A stretch of DNA of 64,000 nt from contig CAVRJN010000007.1 in assembly GCA_963721585.1 (NCBI GenBank), forward strand, positions 372,001 through 436,000, given 5' to 3'. Shown one piece after another: positions 54,820 to 62,603 of the stretch (position 1 is the stretch's first letter; each line of letters starts with the position of its first letter). The position numbers and the translations under genes were made by a program. A model generated the notes under the pieces. The model did no database searches. It was not told the origin of the DNA and saw only the letters and a list, made by a program, of their open reading frames with translations. Source of the DNA: Bog-473 sp963721585. Its GTDB lineage: Bacteria > Actinomycetota > Acidimicrobiia > Acidimicrobiales > RAAP-2.

Positions 54820-55814
54820 GGCGTTGCATTCCCGTCCACCGGACCATTGTCCCCGCCACCGAAGCCGAGCAGGCGGACCTCGGCTCGCAGCGCGACCGCG
54901 CTCTGCTGCGACACGACGTCCCGCACATGCGCCATGAGCGCATGCACGTCGTCCGCCCGCCCGTCCTTGTCTGCCTGAATGAAGTTGGCGTGCTTTTCCG
55001 AAACGCGCGCCGTGCCCATCCGGAACCCCTTCAACCCGGCCGCCTCGATGAGCCTTCCCGCCGAATCCCCCTCGGGATTGGTGAACACCGAGCCGGCGTT
55101 GGAGCCTCCCGGTTGATGCTCGCGCCGCCATCTGACGATGGCCGTCACCGCCTCCTGCTCCTGCTCGGCCGATCCCGGCGTGACGGCCAATTCCGCCGCC
55201 ACGACCACCTCGGACGCCGTCACCGAGGAGGAGCGGTAGCCGTAGGACAGGCGGCTGGCGACGTCGGTCCCGCCGGCGTCGCCGAAGAGATCGACCCAGC
55301 TGTAGCGGACGAGGCACGACGCCATGTCCGAGCCGTGTCCCCCCGCATTCATGCGCACCGCGCCGCCGACCGAGCCGGGCACGCCGACCGCCCATGACAG
55401 ACCGCTCCATCCCGCCTCGGCCACGCGCCGGGCCAGCACCGGCAGGGCCACCGCCGCTCCCGCTCGCACCACGGCGGGACCACCGACGCCGTGCGAGGCC
55501 CGCCCGGTCGGCGGGAGGTCCACCGTGGCGAAGCCCGACCCGAGGTGCACCACGATCCCTTCGAACCCCTCGTCGGCCACCAGCAGGTTGGAGCCGCGCC
55601 CGAGGACGAAGACGGCCGGGGGCGTCCCGAACTCCGGCGCGTGCTGCCGCCAGATCCGCCGCACCTCTTCCAGGTCCTCCGGGCCCTCGATCTCGACGAA
55701 GAGCGCCGCCGGTCCGCCGACGCCGTAGGTGGTCAGCGGTCCGAGGGGCTTGCCCAGCGTGGCCCGATCGCCGAACGCGGCGGCCAGGGCGCGCCACGTG
55801 CCATCCAGCTTCAC
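54816..55814 (-). CDS. murB: UDP-N-acetylenolpyruvoylglucosamine reductase
   Basis: MurB reduces the enolpyruvyl group to give UDP-MurNAc, with FAD and NADPH. About 332 residues: FAD domain with LTTYGVGGPAALFV, LGRGSNLLVAD and VGVPGSVGGAVRMNAGG; substrate domain with the catalytic Ser in SNAGSVFTNP, KHANFI, and Glu in ALRAEVRLLGF. This is a type I MurB. Two adjacent GTG codons (55817, 55814) can start it; the second overlaps the murC stop as GTGA. Confidence 0.95.
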   Translation of the reverse strand: MKLDGTWRALAAAFGDRATLGKPLGPLTTYGVGGPAALFVEIEGPEDLEEVRRIWRQHAPEFGTPPAVFVLGRGSNLLVADEGFEGIVVHLGSGFATVDLPPTGRASHGVGGPAVVRAGAAVALPVLARRVAEAGWSGLSWAVGVPGSVGGAVRMNAGGHGSDMASCLVRYSWVDLFGDAGGTDVASRLSYGYRSSSVTASEVVVAAELAVTPGSAEQEQEAVTAIVRWRREHQPGGSNAGSVFTNPEGDSAGRLIEAAGLKGFRMGTARVSEKHANFIQADKDGRADDVHALMAHVRDVVSQQSAVALRAEVRLLGFGGGDNGPVDGNATP

Positions 55815-57220
55815 CACGACGGCGACTCGAGGAGCTCGTCGGGCAGCGTCGTCAGATCGCCGGCGCCGAGCGTGATGCAGAGGTCGCCGGGGCGCAGCTC
55901 GGCGCGCACGGCCTGGTGCAGCGCCTCCCAGCCCGCCACGTAAGTGACGGGGAGCCGCTGGTCCTGGGCCCGGACCGCGTCGGCCACCAGACGGCCGGAC
56001 ACGCCCGGAACAGCTCGTTCACCGGCGCTGTAGATGTCGGTCACGACCAGCACGTCGGCGTCGGTGAATGCGGTCCCGAACTCCGTGGCCAGCGCGGCCG
56101 TGCGGGAGAAGCGGTGCGGCTGGAACACCGCGACGACGCGGTCCCATCCGCCCGTCCGGGCCGTGGCGAGCGCGGCCCGCACCTCGGCTGGGAGGTGCGC
56201 GTAGTCGTCCACGAAGGTCACCCCGGCGGCCTCGCCACGAAACTCGAAGCGCCGGGTCACCCCGGCGAAGCGGGCCAGCGCCGCCTGGGCCGCTTCAAAG
56301 GGCACCCCCACCCGCAGCGCCGCCACGATGGCGGTCGCCCCGTTGCGGGCGTTGTGCAGACCGGGAACCCCGATGCCGACCGGGCCCAACTCGCCTTCGG
56401 GCCCCCGCAGGGTGAAGGTCACAGAGCTGCGCTGCAGATCGAGGCGCTCCATCACGTAGCTCGATGCGGGGTCGGAGCCGACCGTGATCGCGCCGTGCTC
56501 CCGGCCGATGGCCGCCGCCTCGGGGTCGTCGGCGCACACGACCGCGCCCTGCCGCGCGCTGGCAAGAAAGTCGGCGAACGCGCGGCGCAGCACGTCGAAG
56601 GTGCCGTAGAAGTCGAGATGATCCGGCTCGACGTTGGTCAGCACGGCGAGATCGGGGGCAATCGCCTGGAAGGTGCCGTAGCTCTCGTCCGCTTCGACGA
56701 CGAGCCACTCCCCCGTGTCCCACACGGCGTTCGTCCCGATCTCGTTCACGTCGGCACCGATGAGGAACGAGGGCCTCAGCCCCGCCTCGACGAGGATCAG
56801 CGAGAGCATGGAGGCGGTCGTCGTCTTTCCGTGGGTGCCGGTGACGGCCAGGCAGCTGCGGGTGGCGCAGATGGCGGCGAGCATCTCGGAGCGGGGCACC
56901 ACGCGGATGGCGCTGGCGCGGGCCTCGGCGAGCTCGGGATTCTCCGGCCGCACCGCTGGCGAGTACGTGACGGCGTCGGCACCGGCCACGTTCTGTGGGC
57001 CATGGCCCACCGCCACCGTGATGCCGTGGGAGCGCAGCCGGGCCGCCACGGGCGAGTCCTTCAGGTCGGAACCCGACACATGGTGGCCCATGGCCCGCAG
57101 CACGAGCGCGATGGCGCTCATGCCGGCTCCGCCGATGCCCACGATGTGGATGCGTTTGGGCACGCCGAGGTCGAGAGGCGTCCCCTCGGCGCCGGTGGTG
57201 GGAGGGGTGTCAGCGGGCAT
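55811..57220 (-). CDS. murC: UDP-N-acetylmuramate-L-alanine ligase
   Basis: MurC adds L-alanine to UDP-MurNAc. The 469-residue Mur ligase has the N-terminal Rossmann motif HIVGIGGAGMSAIALVL, the ATP P-loop VTGTHGKTTTASML, central ADESYGTFQAIAPDL and NVEPDHLDFYG, and C-terminal VDDYAHLPAEVRAAL with FQPHRFSRT. ATG at 57218-57220 overlaps the murG 3' end; an upstream extension is not MurC-like. Confidence 0.96.
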   Translation of the reverse strand: MPADTPPTTGAEGTPLDLGVPKRIHIVGIGGAGMSAIALVLRAMGHHVSGSDLKDSPVAARLRSHGITVAVGHGPQNVAGADAVTYSPAVRPENPELAEARASAIRVVPRSEMLAAICATRSCLAVTGTHGKTTTASMLSLILVEAGLRPSFLIGADVNEIGTNAVWDTGEWLVVEADESYGTFQAIAPDLAVLTNVEPDHLDFYGTFDVLRRAFADFLASARQGAVVCADDPEAAAIGREHGAITVGSDPASSYVMERLDLQRSSVTFTLRGPEGELGPVGIGVPGLHNARNGATAIVAALRVGVPFEAAQAALARFAGVTRRFEFRGEAAGVTFVDDYAHLPAEVRAALATARTGGWDRVVAVFQPHRFSRTAALATEFGTAFTDADVLVVTDIYSAGERAVPGVSGRLVADAVRAQDQRLPVTYVAGWEALHQAVRAELRPGDLCITLGAGDLTTLPDELLESPSW

Positions 57221-58387
57221 GGGCGTCGACCAGTTCGGCGACACGGGCGGCCGCGTCCGGGTGTCCGTTCTCCCGGGCTGCCTTGCGCATGGCACGCAGG
57301 CGTTCGGGATCGGCCAGCAGCGCATTGAGTTCGAGGGCGAGTCGCCGTCCGTTGCAGTCACGATCGGGGATCAGCACGGCCGCCCCGATGCCGACCAGCG
57401 CCTCCGCGTTGCGCGTCTGGTGGTCGCGCGGGGCGCCGGGCAGCGGGACGAGGATGGCCGGGACGCCGGCCACCAGCAGCTCGGCCACTGTCATGGCACC
57501 CGCCCGGACGACACAGACGTCGGCGGCGTTGTAGAAGTCGGGCATCCTGTCCTCGAAGGGCACCACCCGGTAGCGCAGACCGGGACCCCCTTCCCCTGAC
57601 TCGGTCTCGCCCCCTCCCTGTGGTGCCGCCTCCGGGACGGGGGCGCGGACCGGGGACGAACGATTCATAGTCACGTCGCCCGGTGACGTGGTAGAGCGTT
57701 CGGTCGGCGCAGCCGGCCCACGGCCCTTCGGCCAGGTCCGCCACGGCGCGGTTGACCCGCCAGCGCGCCGAGCGAGCCGCCGGCGCAGGCCACGGTCTGG
57801 CGGTCAGGTGGGAGATCCAGCGCCAGCCGGCTGGCCGCCTGTCCCTGGGGCGTCCGGTTCAGAGTGGCGAGCTCGGGCCGCACCGGCGTGCCGGTGATAT
57901 GGGCCCGGGGCAGGTCCGTGTCGGCAAAGGCGACCGCATTTGCCGCGGCGCGGCGGCCGAGCAGACCGTTGACGGCGCCAGGCACGGCGTCGGTGGTCAT
58001 GCAGACCAGCGGCACCCTCGTGAGCACCGCCGCCAGCCCGGCCGGGAAGCTGGCGTAGCCGCCGACGATTACCACGACGCGGGGCCGGCGGCGCAGGAAC
58101 GAGCCGACGGCGCGCACGCAGGCCGAGGCCAAGCCGGCGATCGCTCCCGCGTTGGCCCACCACGCGGACGGGCGCATGCTGCGCTGCAGCCCCCGACCGT
58201 GGAGGAGCGTGTAGGGAAACTCGAGTGCCGGCCACGTCGTGGCCTCCTGCCCGCGGCGCGAGCCGTAGAGCTCTATCGACTCTGGAAGGTGCCCCCGCTC
58301 GACCAGCGCGCGCGCTATCTGCAGCGAGGGGACGATGTGACCGCCGGTCCCGCCGCCCGCAATCACCGTGCCGCGCCCTGCGCTCAC
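57210..58387 (-). pseudogene. murG: MurG, interrupted by two apparent frameshifts
   Basis: MurG transfers GlcNAc to lipid I, making lipid II. The N-terminal part (58387 to about 57775) has IAGGGTGGHIVPSLQIAR, VGGYASFPAGLAAV and CAGGSLGA. The middle piece (about 57770-57645; VNRAVADLAEGPW, LYHVTGRRDY) and the end (about 57640-57210; YRVVPFEDRMPDFYNAADV, RAGAMTVAELLVAGVPAILV, PLPGAPRDHQTRNAEAL) are in two other frames. Removing one base near 57755-57775 and one near the G5 run at 57639-57643 yields a full-length protein. Because murG is normally indispensable, sequence errors are the simplest reading. Start GTG overlaps the ftsW stop. Confidence 0.85.
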
Positions 58388-59691
58388 CGACCTCGGGCCG
58401 TACCGGAGAGCGTGCGTCCCGACCCGGCGACCCGCAGCCCACTTCCGGACTCACCGCGCCGGGCGACGTTGATCAGGATGCCGGCCGCCGCCATGGTGAT
58501 CACCAGCGACGAGCCGCCGAACGAGATGAAGGGCAGCGGAATCCCGGTGACTGGCAGCACGCCCACCACGGCCCCGACGTTGATGAGGGTCTCGGCCCCT
58601 ATCCAGGCGACGATCCCGAGGGAGACCAGCGCACCGAAGCGATCCGTCGACTGCACGGCAGCCCGGATACCGAGCCACATGAAGCCCACGAGGAGGGCGA
58701 GCACGAAGATGGCGCCGATGATCCCGAGCTGCTCGCCGATCACGGAGAAGATGAAGTCGGTCTGCGCGTTGGGCAGGAAGCCCCACTGGGCTTGGCCACC
58801 GCCGATGCCCGAACCGACGACGTGGCCCGATCCCAGCCCGATGAGCGACTGCATGACCTGGTACCCCGAGCCCGAGCTGTGGGCCGACGGGTCCATGAAC
58901 GACAGCAGCCGGGTCCGGCGGTACGGCGAGGCCACCGCCACAATCAACGCCAGGCCGACCAGGGCGGCCAACACCTTCATGACCGGCCCGAGACGCACGC
59001 CGGAGACGAACAGGAGGGCCAGAGCGATGAAGCCGAGGACCATCGCCGTCCCCATATCCGGCTGGGCCAGGATGAGGACGCAGGCGAAGCCGGTCACGAT
59101 GAGCAGGGGGCCGATGATGCGCCGGTCGGCGGCGTCCTCGTCGAGGCGACGGGTGATGAAGTCGGCGGCGAACAGGGTGAGGGCCAGCTTCATCAACTCG
59201 GAGGGCTGCAGACGGAATTGCCCGAATCCGACCCAGCGGCTCGACCCCATGGCGTGGACACCGAGGCCCGGCACCAGCACCACGAAGAGGAGGCCGAACG
59301 TCACCAGGAGGATGAGGGGACTGAACCGCCGCAGCTTGCGGTAGTCGAAGCGGATCGCCAACCACAGCGCGATGCCGCCGATCGCCATCCACATGGCCTC
59401 CCGGATGAGGATGGCGTACGGCGAGCCGTAGGTGGCGATGGAGATGACCGAGGACGCCGAGCCGACCATGACGAGCCCGATGAGGCAGAGCAGCACCACG
59501 TCGACGAGCAGCAGCGTCGAGACCGACACCTGGCGGCTGCCGATGCGGACGCCCAGGCCGCGGGCGCTGGCGACGGCCCCGCGGTGCGCCGCTGACCGCG
59601 GTGCGGAGGCCGGTGCTTTCGCCGACGTCGTGCGGCGGGGCCGGGGGGCCGTGTGCCGCTCCGTAGACGTGATGTTGCGCGTTGACGTCAT
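58384..59691 (-). CDS. ftsW: Lipid II polymerase / divisome SEDS protein FtsW
   Basis: A 435-residue SEDS glycosyltransferase with about ten membrane helices that polymerises peptidoglycan with FtsI. Visible are VMVGSASSVISI, SSRWVGFGQFRLQPSELMKL, AQPDMGTAMV, and the C-terminal TGIPLPFISFGGSSLV. A 55-residue basic cytoplasmic extension precedes helix 1. ATG overlaps the stop of the 59-codon ORF upstream (ATGA). Identity with FtsW rather than RodA rests on dcw location. Confidence 0.94.
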   Translation of the reverse strand: MTSTRNITSTERHTAPRPRRTTSAKAPASAPRSAAHRGAVASARGLGVRIGSRQVSVSTLLLVDVVLLCLIGLVMVGSASSVISIATYGSPYAILIREAMWMAIGGIALWLAIRFDYRKLRRFSPLILLVTFGLLFVVLVPGLGVHAMGSSRWVGFGQFRLQPSELMKLALTLFAADFITRRLDEDAADRRIIGPLLIVTGFACVLILAQPDMGTAMVLGFIALALLFVSGVRLGPVMKVLAALVGLALIVAVASPYRRTRLLSFMDPSAHSSGSGYQVMQSLIGLGSGHVVGSGIGGGQAQWGFLPNAQTDFIFSVIGEQLGIIGAIFVLALLVGFMWLGIRAAVQSTDRFGALVSLGIVAWIGAETLINVGAVVGVLPVTGIPLPFISFGGSSLVITMAAAGILINVARRGESGSGLRVAGSGRTLSGTARGR

Positions 59692-59867
59692 GACGCCTGC
59701 TCCCTCTGGGCGCGGGCGCGCCGCTCAGCCCGGTCCGACACCCGATGCATGGTCGCAGTCTCCCCCACCGCGCGGCCGAAGTGGCGGACCGCCACCCCGT
59801 GGCCCAAGTGGCGGACCGCGCTGCGGTCCCGCCTCCTGCAGCCGGCGTCGATGCGCGGGGCGGTCAC
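59688..59867 (-). CDS. 59-residue ORF in the murD position, coupled to mraY and ftsW
   Basis: The GTG at 59865-59867 overlaps the mraY stop (GTGA) and the TGA overlaps the ftsW ATG (ATGA), so it fits the operon exactly. The product is basic (begins MTAPRIDAGC, ends RRARAQREQAS) with a 9-residue internal repeat (AVRHLG/AVRHFG) from a direct DNA repeat (14 bases exact) at 59779-59792 and 59806-59819. No domain is recognised. It sits where murD is normally found and may be the stub left after loss of murD, or a new small protein. Confidence 0.5.
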   Translation of the reverse strand: MTAPRIDAGCRRRDRSAVRHLGHGVAVRHFGRAVGETATMHRVSDRAERRARAQREQAS

Positions 59868-60904
59868 GTGAATTTCGCCACTGTGAGGTAGTCCCCGTAG
59901 AAGATGCCCAGGCCCAAGGCGCAGAAGAGACCACCCAGTATCCAGAAGCGGACGATGACCGTGGTCTCGGGCCAGCCACCGAGCTCGAAGTGGTGGTGGA
60001 TGGGGGCCATCCGGAAGATGCGCCGGTGGAAGGCACGGAAGCTGATGATCTGCAATATGACCGACACGGTCTCCATCACGAAGAGCCCGCCGATGATGAG
60101 CAGCAGCAGGTCGAGGTTGAGCAACAGGCAGATTGCGGCCAGGCCGGCCCCGATGGCCAGCGAACCGGTGTCGCCCATGATGATCTTGGCCGGCGCCGCG
60201 TTCCACCACAGGAAGCCGATGCAGCCCCCGGCGAGGGCCACCGCCACCAGCGCCAGGTCGACGGCCGACGCCGGGAGCACGTGGTAGATGGAGAAGTGCC
60301 GGAAGATCCAGTACCCCATGATCGAGAGCACCGCGAAGCAGAACGTCCCCGACCCTGCCGCGAGGCCGTCGACTCCGTCGGTGATGTTCACCGCGTTGGA
60401 CGCGCCGACCATGACGACCACGGCGAACACGATCCACCCCACCGGCCCGAGATTGATGCCGATCACGTCGATGCGGGTGAACGAAAGCGCCGTCGAGGTG
60501 TGCGCCCAGTACACCGCCAGCACGGCAAAGGCCAGCGCGCAGGCGATCTGCGCCCCGGACTTGCCCCGCTTGTTCAGCCCGAGGCTCCGCCTGTGATGCA
60601 CCTTGATGTAGTCATCCATGTACCCGATCAGGCCGAACGCCACCACGGCGCCGATGGCGAGGTAGCCGGTGCGCGAGAAGCTGATCTCGGTGCCGATGTG
60701 CCCGATGGCATAGCCGAACACCGCGGCGGCGACGATGGCGATGCCACCCATGGTCGGCGTCCCCGCCTTGGCGGAGTGGGAGGCCGGGCCGTCCTCCCTG
60801 ATGTGCTGGCCCATCTCACGCTGGCGGAAATAGCGGATCAGGAAGGGGGTGAAGAGAATGGCGATCCAGAGAGCGACACTTCCCGAGACAAGCAGGCCAA
60901 GCAC
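59864..60904 (-). CDS. mraY: Phospho-MurNAc-pentapeptide transferase
   Basis: MraY makes lipid I on undecaprenyl phosphate in the membrane. The 346-residue product has about ten helices; SAKAGTPTMGGIAIV, VAFGLIGYMDDYIKVHHRRS with the Asp pair, ASNAVNITDGVDGLAAG, and the His-rich MAPIHHHFELGGWPET are all family signatures. GTG start, 6 bases after the murE stop; murF, often found between them, is absent. Confidence 0.96.
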   Translation of the reverse strand: MLGLLVSGSVALWIAILFTPFLIRYFRQREMGQHIREDGPASHSAKAGTPTMGGIAIVAAAVFGYAIGHIGTEISFSRTGYLAIGAVVAFGLIGYMDDYIKVHHRRSLGLNKRGKSGAQIACALAFAVLAVYWAHTSTALSFTRIDVIGINLGPVGWIVFAVVVMVGASNAVNITDGVDGLAAGSGTFCFAVLSIMGYWIFRHFSIYHVLPASAVDLALVAVALAGGCIGFLWWNAAPAKIIMGDTGSLAIGAGLAAICLLLNLDLLLLIIGGLFVMETVSVILQIISFRAFHRRIFRMAPIHHHFELGGWPETTVIVRFWILGGLFCALGLGIFYGDYLTVAKFT

Positions 60905-60910
60905 GTCTCG

Positions 60911-62518
60911 TCAGGCCTCCGGCACTGCTTCACGGGGAGCAGACGGCGCGTCTGCCGTCGCGGTGGCGCCGGTGGGCGTCGCTGCGTACGACGGAGTCCA
61001 GGTCCGCGGGTCCGAAGCGAAGCGCGCCGCGAGGGCCTGACGGGCCTCGACTGCGTCGTCGAAGGGAAGGCGTCGCCCCGCCATCTCCTGGTACGTCTCG
61101 TGGCCCTTCCCCGCGATCACCACCACGTCGCCCGGGCGAGCCGCATCGAGTGCCAGGCGGATGGCCACGCCACGATCGGGCTCGACCGCGATCCGGGGGT
61201 TCGTGCGCCCGCCGGGGATGCCGCCCAGCACCTCTTCGACGATGCCCAGCGGATCCTCGTCGCGTGGGTTGTCAGATGTCACGAGGGCCAGGTCGCTCAG
61301 GTCCGCCGCCGCCGCGCCCATCAGGGGCCGCTTGGCCCGGTCGCGGTTCCCGCCACAGCCGAAGACGCAGAGCACCCGCCCCGCCGGCGCCAGCGTGCGC
61401 GCCTCCCCGAGCACCACCTGCAACCCGGCCGGCGTGTGGGCGTAGTCGACCAGCACCGTGAAGGAAGGTCGCTCACCGGCCGGTCCACCGCCGTGGCTTC
61501 CCCCGGATCCTGTTCCTGCAGACGGTCCGGGCGCGGCGATCACCTGCAGCCGGCCCGGGACCGGTGCCAGGTGGGCCATGGCCCGCCCGATCTCTTCGGG
61601 TCCGAGCCCCAGCTCCTCGAGGGCGAGCGCTGCCTCGGCCGCCAGCAACGCGTTGTCGACATTGATGGCGCCGGTGAGCGGCACGCTGATGCGCTGCCCG
61701 CGCCAGGTGAACTCGGAGCGCCCGGGACGCAGCACAACATCCGTGGCGTCGGCATGGTGTACGGCAACGGTCGGGATGCGGGAGCGTTCGAGCAGCCGGT
61801 GCCCCCAGGCATCGTCCGCGTAGACGACACCGCGCAGCGCGTAACTCGGCGTGAAGAGCGTCGCCTTCGCCTCGAAGTACTGCTCCATCGACCCGTGGTA
61901 GTCGAGATGGTCGTGGCTGAGGTTGGTGAAGACGGCCACGTCGAAGTGGATGCCCTCGACGCGCGACTGGACAAGCGCGTGGCTCGACACCTCCATCGCG
62001 ACGGCGTGACGATGGCCGTCGGACTTCTGACGATCGCGCACCCCGGCCAGGACCCGCTGCACCTCGGTTGCCTCGGGAGTCGTCCGGGTGCCTGACAGCG
62101 TCCCCATGACGTTGGTCGGCCGGCCGGTCGCACTGAGCAGATCGCCCAGCAGCTGGGTCACCGTTGTCTTGCCGTTGGTGCCCGTCACGCCGATCATCAG
62201 GAGATCGCGGGCCGGGTAGCCGTAGAAGGCGGCCGCCAGCCGCGCCATCACGGGGCGCATGGTGCCCGCCGCGATCCGTGTCTGCACCACGTCGTGATCG
62301 ATCAGCTCGGGAATGAAGTGCTCGCAGAGGAGCCCGATGGCGCCCCGGTCCACCGCCTCGGCGGCGTGGACATGGCCGTCGCTGACGCCGCCGGGAACGC
62401 AGCAGAAGAGGTCCCCGGGCACGACCCGGCGGCTGTCGTGTGCAATGCCGCTGACCTCGACCGAAGCGGGGTCGCCGACGGACTCGATCACCTCAATGTC
62501 GTCGAAGAGGAGGTTCAT
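60911..62518 (-). CDS. murE: UDP-MurNAc-tripeptide synthetase (meso-DAP type)
   Basis: Adds the third residue of the peptide stem. About 535 residues: IAHDSRRVVPGDLFCCVPG near the N-terminus, P-loop VTGTNGKTTVTQLL, EVSSHALVQSRVEGI, TNLSHDHLDYHGSMEQY, and C-terminal VFGCGGNRDRAKRPLMG. The SDNPRDEDP motif is the DNPR signature of meso-diaminopimelate-specific enzymes. An Ala/Thr/Pro-rich tail of about 30 residues ends it. An ATG 5 codons upstream (62533) is an alternative start. Confidence 0.95.
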   Translation of the reverse strand: MNLLFDDIEVIESVGDPASVEVSGIAHDSRRVVPGDLFCCVPGGVSDGHVHAAEAVDRGAIGLLCEHFIPELIDHDVVQTRIAAGTMRPVMARLAAAFYGYPARDLLMIGVTGTNGKTTVTQLLGDLLSATGRPTNVMGTLSGTRTTPEATEVQRVLAGVRDRQKSDGHRHAVAMEVSSHALVQSRVEGIHFDVAVFTNLSHDHLDYHGSMEQYFEAKATLFTPSYALRGVVYADDAWGHRLLERSRIPTVAVHHADATDVVLRPGRSEFTWRGQRISVPLTGAINVDNALLAAEAALALEELGLGPEEIGRAMAHLAPVPGRLQVIAAPGPSAGTGSGGSHGGGPAGERPSFTVLVDYAHTPAGLQVVLGEARTLAPAGRVLCVFGCGGNRDRAKRPLMGAAAADLSDLALVTSDNPRDEDPLGIVEEVLGGIPGGRTNPRIAVEPDRGVAIRLALDAARPGDVVVIAGKGHETYQEMAGRRLPFDDAVEARQALAARFASDPRTWTPSYAATPTGATATADAPSAPREAVPEA

Positions 62519-62603
62519 GGGCACGCGTGGCATGGTCGAACCGACAGCGTTGCATGCTCCGGACACCCCTGCGACACGGACGCAACGGGTATGTGGAGCG
62601 AGG

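Noticed and set aside
57250..58387. Reading the murG pieces as separate genes
   Set aside because: Each piece is a partial MurG with motifs in the right order and no independent start or ribosome site; one interrupted gene explains them.
59432..62095. 887-codon plus-strand open frame opposite ftsW-mraY-murE
   Set aside because: Runs antisense across three well-supported genes and has shadow composition.
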